Positions 27,842 to 37,119 of a stretch of DNA of 64,000 bases are shown here, in pieces; position 1 is the stretch's first letter, and each line of letters begins with the position of its first letter. The stretch is from contig CAVRAZ010000012.1 of assembly GCA_963719135.1 (NCBI GenBank), positions 1 to 64,000 on the forward strand, given 5' to 3'. The stretch is from CAVRAZ01 sp963719135. Lineage in GTDB: Bacteria > Pseudomonadota > Gammaproteobacteria > DSM-19610. Below the pieces are notes generated by a model. It did not search any database and had not been told where the DNA came from. It worked only from the letters and a program-made list of their open reading frames with translations. The position numbers were made by a program, and so were the translations under genes.

Positions 27842-29200
27842 TCAGTGGGTGCTCTTGAACATCCCCGGCGACAGATGGTGGCGTTGCAGCAACCGGTAAA
27901 ATTCCGTGCGGTTGCGCCCCGCGAGCCGTGCCGCATTGGTCACCCGGCCGTGCGTTATCTTCAACAACTGAATCAGGTAATCGCGCTCGAAGCGCTGCTT
28001 GGCATCCGCGTAGGAGAGGTTGCCCATGGGCATTGCGCGCAAGGCACGGAATACCAGGCTCGCCGGCACGATCGGTCCCGTGCTCAGGGCGCAGCACTGT
28101 TCCACCACGTTCATGAGCTGGCGCACGTTGCCCGGCCAGTCGCCGGCGGTGAGCAGCTCCATGGCATCGGCCGTGAAGTCGTTCAGAACGCGCCCGTGCT
28201 TCTCGCTCAGTAGCTTCAGGAAATGGTGTGCGAGCACCGGTATGTCCTCGCGGCGTTCCCGCAGCGGCGGAATGCGGGAGCTGACCACGTTGAGCCGATA
28301 AATCAGATCCTCACGAAATTCACCCGCGGCAATCGCCTGCGTGAGGTCCCGGTGTGTTGCCGAAAGGATCCGCACGTCCACCGCGACCTCCTGGCTGGAC
28401 CCCACCGGGCGCACCTCCCTTGCCTCGAGCACGCGCAGCAGCTTGGCTTGCAGCGACAGCGGCATGTCACCGATTTCATCCAGAAACAGGGTGCCGCCGG
28501 CCGCGGTCTGGAACAGCCCCTTGCTGGCCGTGACGGCACCGGTGAACGCTCCTTTGGCGTGGCCGAACAATTCCGATTCCAGCAGTGGCTCGGGTATGGC
28601 CGCGCAGTTGACGGCGACGAACGGGGCTTTGTGGCGGGCGCTGGCGCTGTGGATCGCGCGTGCCAGAACCTCCTTGCCGGTACCGGATTCGCCCTGAATC
28701 AGCACGCTGGCCTCCGACTGCGCGACCAGCCGCGCTTCCGCCAGCAGGGCCTCCATCGCCGGGCTCACCGAGACAATGCCGGCACGCCAGGTTTCGTCGC
28801 CGTGCGCGTCGGGTACTGTCGGCCGGGGGCGCAGGGCAACTGCCTTCTCGACCACCGCCAGCAGTTCCCCGGTATCGAAGGGCTTGGTCAGATAGCTGAA
28901 TACACCCTGCTGCGTGGCCTGCACCGCGTCGGCGATGGTACCGTGGGCGGTCAGCACGATCACCGGCAGCGTCGGGTCCTGGCTGTGGATTTGCCGGAAC
29001 AGCGCCATGCCGTCCATGCCGTCCATGCGCAGATCGGTGACGACCGTCTGAGGGCGCGACATCCCTATCCTGACCAGGGCTTCGGAACCGCTGGACGCGG
29101 TGTGTACGTCGTAGCCGGCGGCCTGCAAGCCGATGGACAACAGACGCAGCAAATCGGGGTTATCGTCGACGATCAACACACTGCTACGGCGAGTGCGCAT
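27842..29200 (-). CDS. glrR: Sigma-54-dependent response regulator, GlrR/QseF type
   Basis: A 452-residue NtrC-type activator. Receiver domain 1-115 (VLIVDDNPDLLRLL, phosphoacceptor in VVTDLRMDG), AAA+ domain about 140-380 with Walker A GESGTGKE and the sigma-54 contact loop GAFTGA, then a C-terminal DNA-binding domain ending GRNRTEFYRLLQRHHL, which is characteristic of GlrR. ATG 29200 was chosen; the 42 codons upstream have no receiver homology. GlrR in enterics responds to envelope conditions and drives sigma-54 promoters. No glrK kinase is adjacent. An mlaC-like gene lies upstream on the same strand. Confidence 0.88.
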   Translation of the reverse strand: MRTRRSSVLIVDDNPDLLRLLSIGLQAAGYDVHTASSGSEALVRIGMSRPQTVVTDLRMDGMDGMALFRQIHSQDPTLPVIVLTAHGTIADAVQATQQGVFSYLTKPFDTGELLAVVEKAVALRPRPTVPDAHGDETWRAGIVSVSPAMEALLAEARLVAQSEASVLIQGESGTGKEVLARAIHSASARHKAPFVAVNCAAIPEPLLESELFGHAKGAFTGAVTASKGLFQTAAGGTLFLDEIGDMPLSLQAKLLRVLEAREVRPVGSSQEVAVDVRILSATHRDLTQAIAAGEFREDLIYRLNVVSSRIPPLRERREDIPVLAHHFLKLLSEKHGRVLNDFTADAMELLTAGDWPGNVRQLMNVVEQCCALSTGPIVPASLVFRALRAMPMGNLSYADAKQRFERDYLIQLLKITHGRVTNAARLAGRNRTEFYRLLQRHHLSPGMFKSTH

Positions 29201-29479
29201 AGGACAGGGTTCCCGGGAAAGGGGCAGCAATACCACATTCCATGCTTGCGGAACGACTATCGAATAGTCTAGCAGATCGCCAGAATAGTTCGGAAAATCC
29301 ATCCATAGAGTTTCTCTGGAACTCAAGGGGCACCCCTCATCGCGCTGTGGCCGGAGGAAGTCAGGGGATTCGGTCGGGCGACGAAACAGGGGGGCGAACG
29401 GAATGACTCCATCGTCACTGTGGGTCGCACACGCAGTCGCAGGGATTGGGATTGGGGGTCAGCCGTCGTGTTCAAACCG

Positions 29480-30085
29480 CTAACTGCCGGTGCGGCGATT
29501 GCGCTGTGCGAGATGCGCAGCGAGCGCATCGATACCGCCGTCGTGGATTTCGGCGGCAAAGGTGCGCCGGTTGTTGGCCACCAGACTGACGCCGTCGATG
29601 GTCACATCGTAGACTTTCCACTGGCCGGCCGTCAGATGCATGCGGTAGTCGATGAGTATCGCCGGCCCGTTCGCCTGGCGCACCTCGGTCTGGACGACCA
29701 GCTTGTCGGCACCGGCGGGGGCGTGCAGCGGTTTGTAGTCGATTTTCTGATCCTTGTATTGTGCGAGCGACACGGCATAGATGCGCACCAGGTAGGTACG
29801 GAAGGCCGTGACGAACCGCTGCTGTTGCTGTGGGTTCGATTCGTTCCAGTAACGGCCGAGCACCAGCCTTGCCATGGTGTCGAAGTCGAAGTGCGGCGCC
29901 ACGGTACGGTTCAGCAGATCGTAGACATAGTCAGGGTCGCGCTGCTCCAGATCCGGGTGGTCATGCAGCGCCTGTACGACCTGGTTCGAGACCTCGACCA
30001 CCAACTGGCGCGCGGCGTCCCTGGTGGCAATTGCCGCACCGACGACGAACAGCACCATCGCCAATAACATCGTCACTCGTCTCAT
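29480..30085 (-). CDS. mlaC: MlaC/Ttg2D-family periplasmic phospholipid-binding protein
   Basis: A 201-residue exported protein of the MlaC family, which shuttles phospholipids between the outer and inner membranes. Signal sequence residues 1-20; family blocks RLVLGRYWNESNPQQQQRFVTAFRTYLVRIYA and WKVYDVTIDGVSLV are clear. None of mlaA, B, D, E or F is in the window, so it is an isolated copy and may serve another transporter. Start ATG 30085. It lies 124 bases after the EF-hand gene on the same strand. Confidence 0.87.
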   Translation of the reverse strand: MRRVTMLLAMVLFVVGAAIATRDAARQLVVEVSNQVVQALHDHPDLEQRDPDYVYDLLNRTVAPHFDFDTMARLVLGRYWNESNPQQQQRFVTAFRTYLVRIYAVSLAQYKDQKIDYKPLHAPAGADKLVVQTEVRQANGPAILIDYRMHLTAGQWKVYDVTIDGVSLVANNRRTFAAEIHDGGIDALAAHLAQRNRRTGS

Positions 30086-30209
30086 TTTCAGTTCACCCCG
30101 CGCGTTCGGATTCGTGCATGCAACTGCCAGCCGCTGCCGGCACCCCGGCCGGCAGCGGCTGCTTTCACGGGCCTACAGGTACGCAGTCCGTAAACATAGC
30201 CGGGCCGGT

Positions 30210-30515
30210 TTACATCCCGCCGCCGTACCCGGAGTCGCCAGGCGTTTTGCTGCTTCCGGATTCGTCGGATCCGCCGGATTGCTCCGGCTTGCTCTCGAAG
30301 GCGCTGAACTCGGCGCGCGTGATGGTTCCGTCCTTGTCGGTATCCACGCTGTTCCACACCTTGCCCAGATCGGCGTCCTTGGAAGCTTCCTCCGTGCTGA
30401 GCTGCCCGTCCTTGTTCTTGTCGAGGTCGTCGAAGCTGGCAGTACCGGCTGCGAAGCTGCTGCCCGCCGCGGGGATAAACAGCAGCGTTGCAAGTGCACC
30501 ATATTTCATGTTCAT
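30210..30515 (-). CDS. Small exported EF-hand calcium-binding protein
   Basis: A 101-residue protein with a signal peptide (to about residue 23) and two EF-hand loops: DLDKNKDGQLSTEE at about 30-43 and SVDTDKDGTITRAEF at about 56-70. Both have Asp at loop positions 1, 3, 5 and Gly at 6. The tail is Gly/Ser-rich. ATG 30515 follows GAGGAG; a second ATG sits two codons later. It probably buffers or senses calcium in the periplasm. Confidence 0.87.
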   Translation of the reverse strand: MNMKYGALATLLFIPAAGSSFAAGTASFDDLDKNKDGQLSTEEASKDADLGKVWNSVDTDKDGTITRAEFSAFESKPEQSGGSDESGSSKTPGDSGYGGGM

Positions 30516-30998
30516 CGTAGTCTCCTCGATCGGTGATCATTGACGAGACATTGGCCTGCAGATAGGATGCCAGCATTGGTCAAACCGCGAATTATCAACG
30601 AGATAGATCGCACAATTGGCGCCGTCTGGATAGTTCGGCCATGGGGTCCGGTCGTGGCGCGGCGACGTTCCCGGGCGCATTCGGCCAGGTGCTTGAAAGC
30701 ACTGAAGTTCGTCTGTCTTCCCGCGGCGTCGGTCACGCGCGGATCGAACTGACCTGCGGTTATTGCGGAAATCCTGAAGACGCGACCTGCGGACGCCGCG
30801 GCAAGCCGCCGACGCGCCGCGCGAGGCGGATTGCGTGCGGGATACGCCGCAGCCGCCCCGGGCGAAACGCGGAAAACGCTACGGTCGCCGGCGCGTCAAT
30901 GCAAAGGACCGTCCGGCGACGCCGTTACCTGCAACGACGATACAGCGGGATTTCCTTGAACGATTCGCTGATCCATTTCCGATAGAGAGGGTCTTTCC
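30516..30998. other. Intergenic region, no gene recognised
   Basis: About 480 bases between the divergent EF-hand and protease genes. A plus-strand frame at 30641-30985 is Arg-rich and featureless and is not called. Promoters for both neighbours must lie here; none is clear. Confidence 0.4.
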
Positions 30999-31508
30999 AT
31001 GATGAAGCACCTGTCGAATCCGGCGATCCTGGCCGCGTTACTTTGCGGGACAGCCCCGCCGGTCAGTGCGGAACAGTTCGATGCCAGGATTCCCATGTCC
31101 GTCGGCTCCGCGGCGACCTACTATGTCCAAGCGCGCTTCGGCGCCCTGGAAGCGACAGACTTCCTGGTGGACACGGGATCCGGCTTTCTGACGATCAACC
31201 GGTCAACGGTCGACGCGCTGGTGCAGCAGGGTCTGGCGTCGTACAAGCGCGACCTTCCCGGTGTTCTGGCCGATGGTACCGAGGTGAAGGTTCCCGTCTA
31301 CCGGATTTCGCAATTCAGCATAGGTCCCTGCCGGCTGCAGAACATCGAGGCCGTCGTATTTCCGGCCACCAACCGCCAGATCGTCGGATTGAACGTCCTC
31401 AACCGTTCCGCGCCCTTTATCTTTTCCGTGAATCCCCCCGAACTGGTGCTCAGTCATTGCACGGAGCAGGGACTGGCCGCGGCCGAGGTCATCGCCCCGC
31501 CGCGCTAG
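30999..31508 (+). CDS. Retropepsin-like aspartic protease, exported
   Basis: A 169-residue protein with a signal peptide (cleaved near VSAEQ, residue 25) and a single retropepsin-like domain. The catalytic motif is FLVDTGSGFLTIN with Asp-Thr-Gly at about residues 58-60, and the second hydrophobic-glycine block is IVGLNVLNR. Such single-domain proteases act as dimers; the bacterial versions are periplasmic or membrane-linked. ATG 30999 has GAGAGG upstream and an adjacent in-frame ATG. Substrate unknown. Confidence 0.82.
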   Translation: MMKHLSNPAILAALLCGTAPPVSAEQFDARIPMSVGSAATYYVQARFGALEATDFLVDTGSGFLTINRSTVDALVQQGLASYKRDLPGVLADGTEVKVPVYRISQFSIGPCRLQNIEAVVFPATNRQIVGLNVLNRSAPFIFSVNPPELVLSHCTEQGLAAAEVIAPPR

Positions 31509-31649
31509 CGCAGTTTTCGCCGGACCCGCAATCCTTGACGAAGGCGCGCGGGTTGTTCGCTCTGGAACGTTTCTTTCTCTGCACGCCAGGGCGCCAGGCA
31601 CGCGCCCGTGCCGCTGAAGTACGCGCCGGCACCGCGCCGATTCCAAGGG

Positions 31650-32618
31650 TTATTCCAGCCGCGGCGCGGCCGAGAAACACTGCCGATACTCTTTCGGCGC
31701 AGTCCCCGTGCAGCCTTTGAAAATCGCTCTGAAGAACGGCACGTCCTCGTAACCGACTTCGTAACATATTTCCTGGATGAACTTGAAATCGCTTTCGAGC
31801 AACTGTCTTGCGCGGTCGATCCGCAGCTTGTGCAGGTAGCTGAGCGGCGAATCGCCCGTGGCCTGTTTGAAGCGCCGGGCGAAATTGCGCGCGCTCATGC
31901 TCTCGCATCGGGCCAGATCGTCGACGCTGAACTGTGCACTGGAATTGTCCGCCATGTATTGCTGCGCCGGGCGGATTTTCTCGTCGTGGTGTTTCTGTTT
32001 GATCAGCAGGTTGGCGTAACCGGCCTGCACGGCGCGCGGCGCGTCGATGAGCAGGGCGCGACCGCACTCGCGCGAGACTTCGTAGCCGGCGGAACGTTCC
32101 ACCAGGTGCAGACTCAGGTCGAGCGCGGCATAAGCGCCGCCGCTGCAGAAGACGTTCCCGGCGTGGGTGATCAACTTTTCCGGATGCCGGTCGACGTCCG
32201 GAAAGCGCACCCGGAACGCGTCGGCCAGCACCCAGTGGGTGGTCGCCTCGCGTCCGTTCAGCAGACCCGCTTCGGCGAGCAGGGCGACGCCGCTGCCGGC
32301 GCCGCCGATCACGCTGCCTTTGTCCGCCTGGCGGCGCAGCCAGCGCACTGAGGCCTGGTTCCGGTGCAGGACAGGGTCGCTGTCCAGACCGACGGCGGGC
32401 ACCAGGATCCGATCGGTCTTCCTGACCTGGGTCACCGATCTGTAGGGCTTCAAGGCGACGCCGCCCTCGAAGTTCACCCGCTTCCCGTCGCGCGACACCG
32501 TGATCACATCGAACGCCGGACGCGCATTCTCGCCCATCAGCACCTTCCACACCAGGCCGGCGTTACGAAAGACATACCTGGTGCAGGAGGACGACGGCAC
32601 GCTGGGAACCCTGTGCAT
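31650..32618 (-). CDS. GlxA-family AraC-type regulator, 5'-truncated
   Basis: The conserved part runs from AGLVWKVLMGENARPAFDVITVS through a DJ-1/PfpI-like ligand domain (GGAGSGVALLAEAGLL) to a C-terminal AraC helix-turn-helix pair (FSVDDLARCESMSARNFARRFKQATG, ICYEVGYEDVPFFRAIFKGCTGTAPKEYR). The first roughly 25-30 residues of the ligand domain, with its first beta strand, are missing; the annotated start reads antisense across a DUF4242 gene. The frame is open but the protein is probably not fully functional. The break is near 32570, where the neighbouring divergent gene is also cut. Confidence 0.75.
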   Translation of the reverse strand: MHRVPSVPSSSCTRYVFRNAGLVWKVLMGENARPAFDVITVSRDGKRVNFEGGVALKPYRSVTQVRKTDRILVPAVGLDSDPVLHRNQASVRWLRRQADKGSVIGGAGSGVALLAEAGLLNGREATTHWVLADAFRVRFPDVDRHPEKLITHAGNVFCSGGAYAALDLSLHLVERSAGYEVSRECGRALLIDAPRAVQAGYANLLIKQKHHDEKIRPAQQYMADNSSAQFSVDDLARCESMSARNFARRFKQATGDSPLSYLHKLRIDRARQLLESDFKFIQEICYEVGYEDVPFFRAIFKGCTGTAPKEYRQCFSAAPRLE

Positions 32619-32778
32619 CTATCAGGCGACCAGCACGGACGCGATCCGCGAACACGCGAGACGCGTCGGTATGCCGGCCGACGAGATCACGCCGGTGGCC
32701 AGGACCCTGGTCATTCGGAGCGATCCGGTGGAGGCGGCCGCCGCGATGGGCGTCAGCGCACGGCATGTCGACGGGTGA
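32563..32778 (+). pseudogene. DUF4242 protein, 5'-truncated remnant
   Basis: The frame gives YLVQEDDGTLGTLCIYQA, then AIREHARRVGMPADEI, which fits the second half of DUF4242 (nickel-responsive-protein-like) sequences. The first half, with its usual initial strand, is absent and no start codon with a ribosome binding site is available. An open frame from GTG 32500 exists, but its first 20 codons are antisense to the GlxA-like gene. The truncation point coincides with that of the GlxA-like gene. Confidence 0.65.
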
Positions 32779-32829
32779 CGTCGCTGCCGTGCGCGGGCGT
32801 GTTTCAGGTTGCGGCGGCGCCCCCCGGGT

Positions 32830-33153
32830 TCAGACGACCGCCAAGTGGTTCTTCATCAACGCCTGAAGCTGTCGGTACGCTTTTTCGAGGCCATGCACGT
32901 ACATCAGGCCGACGCCCCGCCGCGTCCGGTGGGCGACCACACCCAGCATCTGGAAATAGGTTGCCTGGTGCCTGTATTCGGTCCAGACCCTGACGTTGAC
33001 CAGCGCGTGCGGCGGCAGGTAGATGCCGCCGGTGTCAACGAACATGCCTTTGTGACTGATGTCCCGCGTTCTGGCGGCCAGGAACCCGTGGCCGGGGAAC
33101 TGTATGTCGACATCGGTGTGAACAGGCAGGCGAACGCTCGAGCGATTGTCCAT
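32830..33153 (-). CDS. PilZ domain protein
   Basis: A 107-residue single-domain protein. NRSSVRLPV at residues 3-11 and DISHKGMFVDTGG at about 32-44 match the RxxxR and DxSxxG parts of PilZ, the cyclic-di-GMP receptor domain, although the first motif is imperfect (R-x-x-x-R as RSSVR is kept). ATG 33153 was chosen as the conserved domain begins at once. It may tune motility or exopolysaccharide; no target is nearby. Confidence 0.78.
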   Translation of the reverse strand: MDNRSSVRLPVHTDVDIQFPGHGFLAARTRDISHKGMFVDTGGIYLPPHALVNVRVWTEYRHQATYFQMLGVVAHRTRRGVGLMYVHGLEKAYRQLQALMKNHLAVV

Positions 33154-33598
33154 AGGCAGAGACCTCCCGGCACAGGGTTGCAACGGTCGCGTCGCCGCGG
33201 GTATCGACGGCCTGCATGCCCGGCTCCGGCTGATACCCTTGGCAAATGACTGAGATCACGGAGTCACCGGCCGCCCTTCAATGCGCAGGTCTGCTCGCCA
33301 TTCCCTCGCGAGCACGGGAAACCAGTTATTTCCACGACTCCGGCTGTGCGCCGTTCGACCGGGACTCCGTGACCCTCTATTTTCTACCCGTTCGCCAGGC
33401 GCCTGTCGATACGAGCGAATACCCATGTGGGAAACATCCGCCGGTTCGATGGACACGTGAGGCTCGCCGTCCGCTTCCGGTTTCGCGGGAGTCGTCGGCG
33501 AATTCGTACCCTTGGTCGGCACCGCCGAATTGCCGGCGGTTCACCTGCCGGCGCGCGGCATGACGCCGTCGCAGCAGGAGCCCGGTGAGCAATGCGGG
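33154..33598. other. Intergenic region, no gene recognised
   Basis: About 445 bases with overlapping short frames on both strands, none with a family motif or a good ribosome binding site. No repeats were noticed. Confidence 0.35.
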
Positions 33599-33703
33599 CT
33601 AGAAGAACAGCGTGAATCCGCGTTCTATCGCCCAGGCGTTCAGCACCACCACCACAACCATAATCCACAGCATCCAGCGCAAGCAATTGTTCTGACCATT
33701 CAT
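33599..33703 (-). CDS. 34-residue single-span membrane peptide (candidate)
   Basis: The minus-strand frame from ATG 33703 to TAG 33599 reads a polar start with NGQNN, a strongly hydrophobic Trp/Met/Val-rich core of about 15 residues including five consecutive Val, and an amphipathic end with ERGF. It resembles single-span small membrane proteins. The ribosome binding site is weak (GGGATC), so it is only a candidate. Confidence 0.35.
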   Translation of the reverse strand: MNGQNNCLRWMLWIMVVVVVLNAWAIERGFTLFF

Positions 33704-34005
33704 ATTGAGTGGGATCCCAGGCACGCCGAACTCCGCGTGCCGATACCGATTCGCGCCGCATCTGCGTGCTGCTGGAGGTAAGGAAAGCCGCCGCAGCGGG
33801 CCCGACGCAATGGCGCCTGCCTGCTGAATCGAACCGGCCTCTCGGTAAATTGACGAAAAGCAATTTGCCTGCGGTGGCGGGCACCGCAGCCGAACGTGGA
33901 ACGCGCGAATGCTGACCGGTCATCGAGGCTGTGTCGATACGTGTGGCCACGTGTATCGAATGATCGCCGGGGTGTCGGTGAAACCGGACGGACTCGGGAC
34001 TGCGT
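33704..34005. other. Intergenic region upstream of small peptide
   Basis: About 300 bases between the small membrane ORF and the end of the response regulator. Nothing recognised; no terminator seen for the minus-strand regulator. Confidence 0.35.
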
Positions 34006-34653
34006 TTATTGAATAAGACCGCAGATCCTGGCCATGTCCATCAGTTCGGGCAGGGAACCGGCCTCCATCTTGTCCCGGACGCGCTGTCTGTAGCCTTCGA
34101 CGGTCCGGTGACTGATGTCCAGTTCGCGCGCGATTTCCTTGCTGGACAGGCCGGATGCGACCAGCGACATGATCTCCCGCTCGCGCGGTGTCAGGTGCTC
34201 CAGGCGCTTTGCCAGGTCGAATCTTTTCCGGAATTGCGCCTGATGCACCGCGTCCTGGGCCAGCGCCGCGCGTACGCGCTTGAGCAACTCCCTCGTGTCG
34301 GCCGGCTTCTCCAGAAAGTCCACCGCCCCGGCCTTCAGCGCCTTGACCGCCTTGGGGACATCGCCCTGTCCCGTGAGGATAATGATCGGGATAGGTACAT
34401 CGCGCGCCGCAAGCAGTTGTTGCAGTGCCAGTCCGTCCATGTCCGGCAGACCGACGTCGAGAATCACACAGCCGCGCCGGCCGGGCTGGCAGGCCTCGGC
34501 GAAGGCGCCGGCGGAGGCAAAGGTTTCCACGTCGAAGCCTTCGGATTCCAGCAGCTGTTGCAGCGCCTCGCGCAACGGCCTGTCATCGTCGACGACGAAT
34601 ACCGTCCCGGCCGCAGGGTCGTATTGCTGCAATGTACATTCTGTCGTCACCAC
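34006..34653 (-). CDS. FixJ/NarL-type response regulator
   Basis: A 215-residue two-domain regulator. The receiver (VFVVDDDRPLREAL, phosphoacceptor Asp in CVILDVGLPDMDG, conserved Lys in FLEKP) is followed by a LuxR-type helix-turn-helix (LTPREREIMSLVASGLSSKEIARELDISHRTVEGYRQRV). I chose GTG 34653 because GAGGAC lies 11 bases upstream and the frame beyond it runs into the kinase gene. It lies 38 bases after the kinase stop, so the two form a two-component pair. Target genes unknown. Confidence 0.9.
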   Translation of the reverse strand: MVTTECTLQQYDPAAGTVFVVDDDRPLREALQQLLESEGFDVETFASAGAFAEACQPGRRGCVILDVGLPDMDGLALQQLLAARDVPIPIIILTGQGDVPKAVKALKAGAVDFLEKPADTRELLKRVRAALAQDAVHQAQFRKRFDLAKRLEHLTPREREIMSLVASGLSSKEIARELDISHRTVEGYRQRVRDKMEAGSLPELMDMARICGLIQ

Positions 34654-34691
34654 CGAAACGTCCTCGACGATGCCTTTTTTTGGCACGCTGC

Positions 34692-36953
34692 TCAGGCGCC
34701 CAGCAAACGGTTCATCTGCGCCACCAGTTCGTTGCTGAGGACCGGTTTGTGCAGCACCCTGCAACCGGAGTCCTCCATGTCGCGCATCGACTCCGGCGAG
34801 GTGTCTCCCGCCACCAACACCGCCGGCGTCGAGCGTCCCAGAATGCGTCGCGCGCGCCTGATGACATCGATGCCCGAACCCTCGGGCAATCGGTAGTCGG
34901 CGATGATCAGGTGCAACTCACCGCCGCTATCCCGAAGCCTGGCGAGTCCCTCCGCGCCGTTGGCGGCCGCCATCACGCGTAGGCCGAGATCCCGCAGGAG
35001 AAGGCACGTCGCCGACAGGACCGTGGGATCGTCTTCCACCACCAGAACGCGTGCGCCGGGCGGACCGGTGAATTCGATCATTGTACCCTTGGCGAGTTCG
35101 GTCGCCCGCGCCTCGGTCTTGCCGCCCAAGGGAACATCGATGGTGAACACCGAACCCTTGCCGGGCGTCGACCGGACGTCCAGCGGGTGTCCCAGGAGCT
35201 GCGCAAGGCTCTTGGCGACGGAAAGGCCCAGTCCGACGCCCTTGGTTCCCTGGCGCGCAGGGCCGTTCAGTTGGACAAAGTCCTTGAAAATGGCGGCGAG
35301 CGCCGCCTCCGGGATTCCCGGTCCGGTGTCCCAGACCTCGATCCCTAGCCGCTCGCCGCGCCGGCGGCAGCCGACCAGCACGCGCCCCTGTTCCGTATGC
35401 TTGACCGCGTTGGAAACGAGGTTCTGAAGGATTCTTCGCAGCAGGCCTGCGTCGCTGCGCACCATGGCAGAGCAGGGAGCCACCCGCAGACCGAGGTTTC
35501 GCACAGCCGCCTCCAATTCGAATTCCTGCCGCACCTCGCTCAGCAGATTCTCCATCGGGAAGACGTCGACCTTGGGTTTGATCACTCCGGTCGCGATTCT
35601 GTCCAGATCCAGGAACACGTCCAACAGGTGTTTCATGGATGACAAGGTCGCGCCCTGTCGTTCCACGACGTCGAGCAGTTCGGTGGCGCCGACCTTGCGA
35701 GCCAGTACGCTGTTGAGCAGGCTGAGCGTCTGCAACGGCTGGCGCAGGTCGTGGCTCACGGCGGACAGAAACCGGGTCTTGGCGTTGTTGGCGCGTTCCG
35801 CCTCTTCCTTTGCCGTCAACAGCGCCTGTTCGGAGTGCTTGCGCTGGGTGATATCCTGCGTGGTGCCGAAGCCGCCGCGCAGCGCGCCTTCCTCGTCGAA
35901 CTCGAGTTCGGCCCGCTCGCGCACCCACTTCACCTCGCCGTCGACGATCAGGCGGTGCTCGATGTCGTAGGGGTCCCCGCGCAGGCCGGCCTGCCACATC
36001 CGGTCGACGTATTCCCTGTCGTCCGGATGCACCCTGGACAAGAAGGTCTCGTAGGTCAGCGGTGTGCCCTCGGGGATGCCGAAGATCCGGTGGTTTTCCG
36101 CGGACCAGGCGAGTTCGTTGCGCTGTACGTTCAGCCGCCAGCTTCCGATATGCCCCACGGCCTGCGCGCGGTTCAGGTCGGCCTGGCTGCGAACCAGCCT
36201 TTCCTCGGCTTTCTTGCGTTCGGTGATATCGTCGGCGGAAATCATGATGCCGCCGATCGCCCCGCTTTCATCCGTCCAGGGATGCACCGCGCAGCGCAGC
36301 CAGTGCCTGCTGCCGTCGGCCTGTATCCAGACGTCTTCGTCGTTCTTCAGAATCGCGCCCGCCAGCGCGTCCCGGTGAACCTGTTTCCAGGCGTCGGAAA
36401 GGTCGGGGTGAACCTCGTAATGATTCCGTCCGATCAGATCGCTGCAGCCTCTGCCGTATTCGGCGACCCAACGATGGCTGGTGGCAATATAGTTCAGGCG
36501 GCGGTCCAGCATCGCGATGCTGATCGGCGCCTGCTCTACCAGCAGGCGCAATTGCGCCTGACTTTGCCGCAAGGCTTCTTCCGCCCGCTTGCGCTCGGTG
36601 ATGTCGTGCAGCATGAGCGTGTACATCGGGCCGTCGGTCGCCGTGGCCCGGAAAATCGAACCCTCGATGGGAAATTCCCGGCCATTGACGTGCAGGGCGC
36701 CGATCTCCCCGAAGGGCGCGCCTATTCGGCGCGCCACGTCGGTGGACTGCGCAAAATCGCGGACATGCTCCTCGAACGCGCCGCGCAGCCGTTCGGGGAT
36801 CAGGCGGCCCAGCGGTTGGCCGACGGCGTCGGCCGCGCTCAGGCCGAACAGCCGCTCGGCGGCCGCGTTGAAGAACCGGATGCGCCGGCCCTCGTCCACC
36901 GAAACGATTGCATCCAGAAGCTGCGGTTCCGTCCCGAGGGATTGACGGTACAT
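34692..36953 (-). CDS. Cytoplasmic PAS-PAS-PAS hybrid sensor histidine kinase
   Basis: A 753-residue kinase with no membrane segment. Three PAS/PAC units (about 1-125, 130-255, 260-385, each closing with DITERK or DITQRK), a HisKA domain with the phosphoacceptor in SAVSHDLRQPLQTL near residue 399, an ATPase domain (NLVSNAVKH, DTGPGIP, GVGLGLSVAKSLA), and a C-terminal receiver at about 640-753 (VLVVEDDPTVL, IIADYRLPEGSG). It is a hybrid kinase of the type that senses soluble signals. It is co-directional with and just upstream of the FixJ-type regulator. Confidence 0.92.
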   Translation of the reverse strand: MYRQSLGTEPQLLDAIVSVDEGRRIRFFNAAAERLFGLSAADAVGQPLGRLIPERLRGAFEEHVRDFAQSTDVARRIGAPFGEIGALHVNGREFPIEGSIFRATATDGPMYTLMLHDITERKRAEEALRQSQAQLRLLVEQAPISIAMLDRRLNYIATSHRWVAEYGRGCSDLIGRNHYEVHPDLSDAWKQVHRDALAGAILKNDEDVWIQADGSRHWLRCAVHPWTDESGAIGGIMISADDITERKKAEERLVRSQADLNRAQAVGHIGSWRLNVQRNELAWSAENHRIFGIPEGTPLTYETFLSRVHPDDREYVDRMWQAGLRGDPYDIEHRLIVDGEVKWVRERAELEFDEEGALRGGFGTTQDITQRKHSEQALLTAKEEAERANNAKTRFLSAVSHDLRQPLQTLSLLNSVLARKVGATELLDVVERQGATLSSMKHLLDVFLDLDRIATGVIKPKVDVFPMENLLSEVRQEFELEAAVRNLGLRVAPCSAMVRSDAGLLRRILQNLVSNAVKHTEQGRVLVGCRRRGERLGIEVWDTGPGIPEAALAAIFKDFVQLNGPARQGTKGVGLGLSVAKSLAQLLGHPLDVRSTPGKGSVFTIDVPLGGKTEARATELAKGTMIEFTGPPGARVLVVEDDPTVLSATCLLLRDLGLRVMAAANGAEGLARLRDSGGELHLIIADYRLPEGSGIDVIRRARRILGRSTPAVLVAGDTSPESMRDMEDSGCRVLHKPVLSNELVAQMNRLLGA

Positions 36954-37119
36954 CTCAATACTCCATTTGGCGGAATTGTCTGGCGATTCGGTTCTGCGGC
37001 CCGTATGACGATGCGCACAGGATTGAAGATTTCAGCATCGATATGGATAGTTTAGCCGGTGCGGCGCTGCAAGGTACATGGAACGGTGGAAGATCCGGTC
37101 AAGAAACCGCTTGATTCGA

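Noticed and set aside
33246..33563. A plus-strand frame of about 105 codons
   Set aside because: Featureless, Pro/Arg-rich, no ribosome binding site, and overlapped by equally open frames on the other strand.
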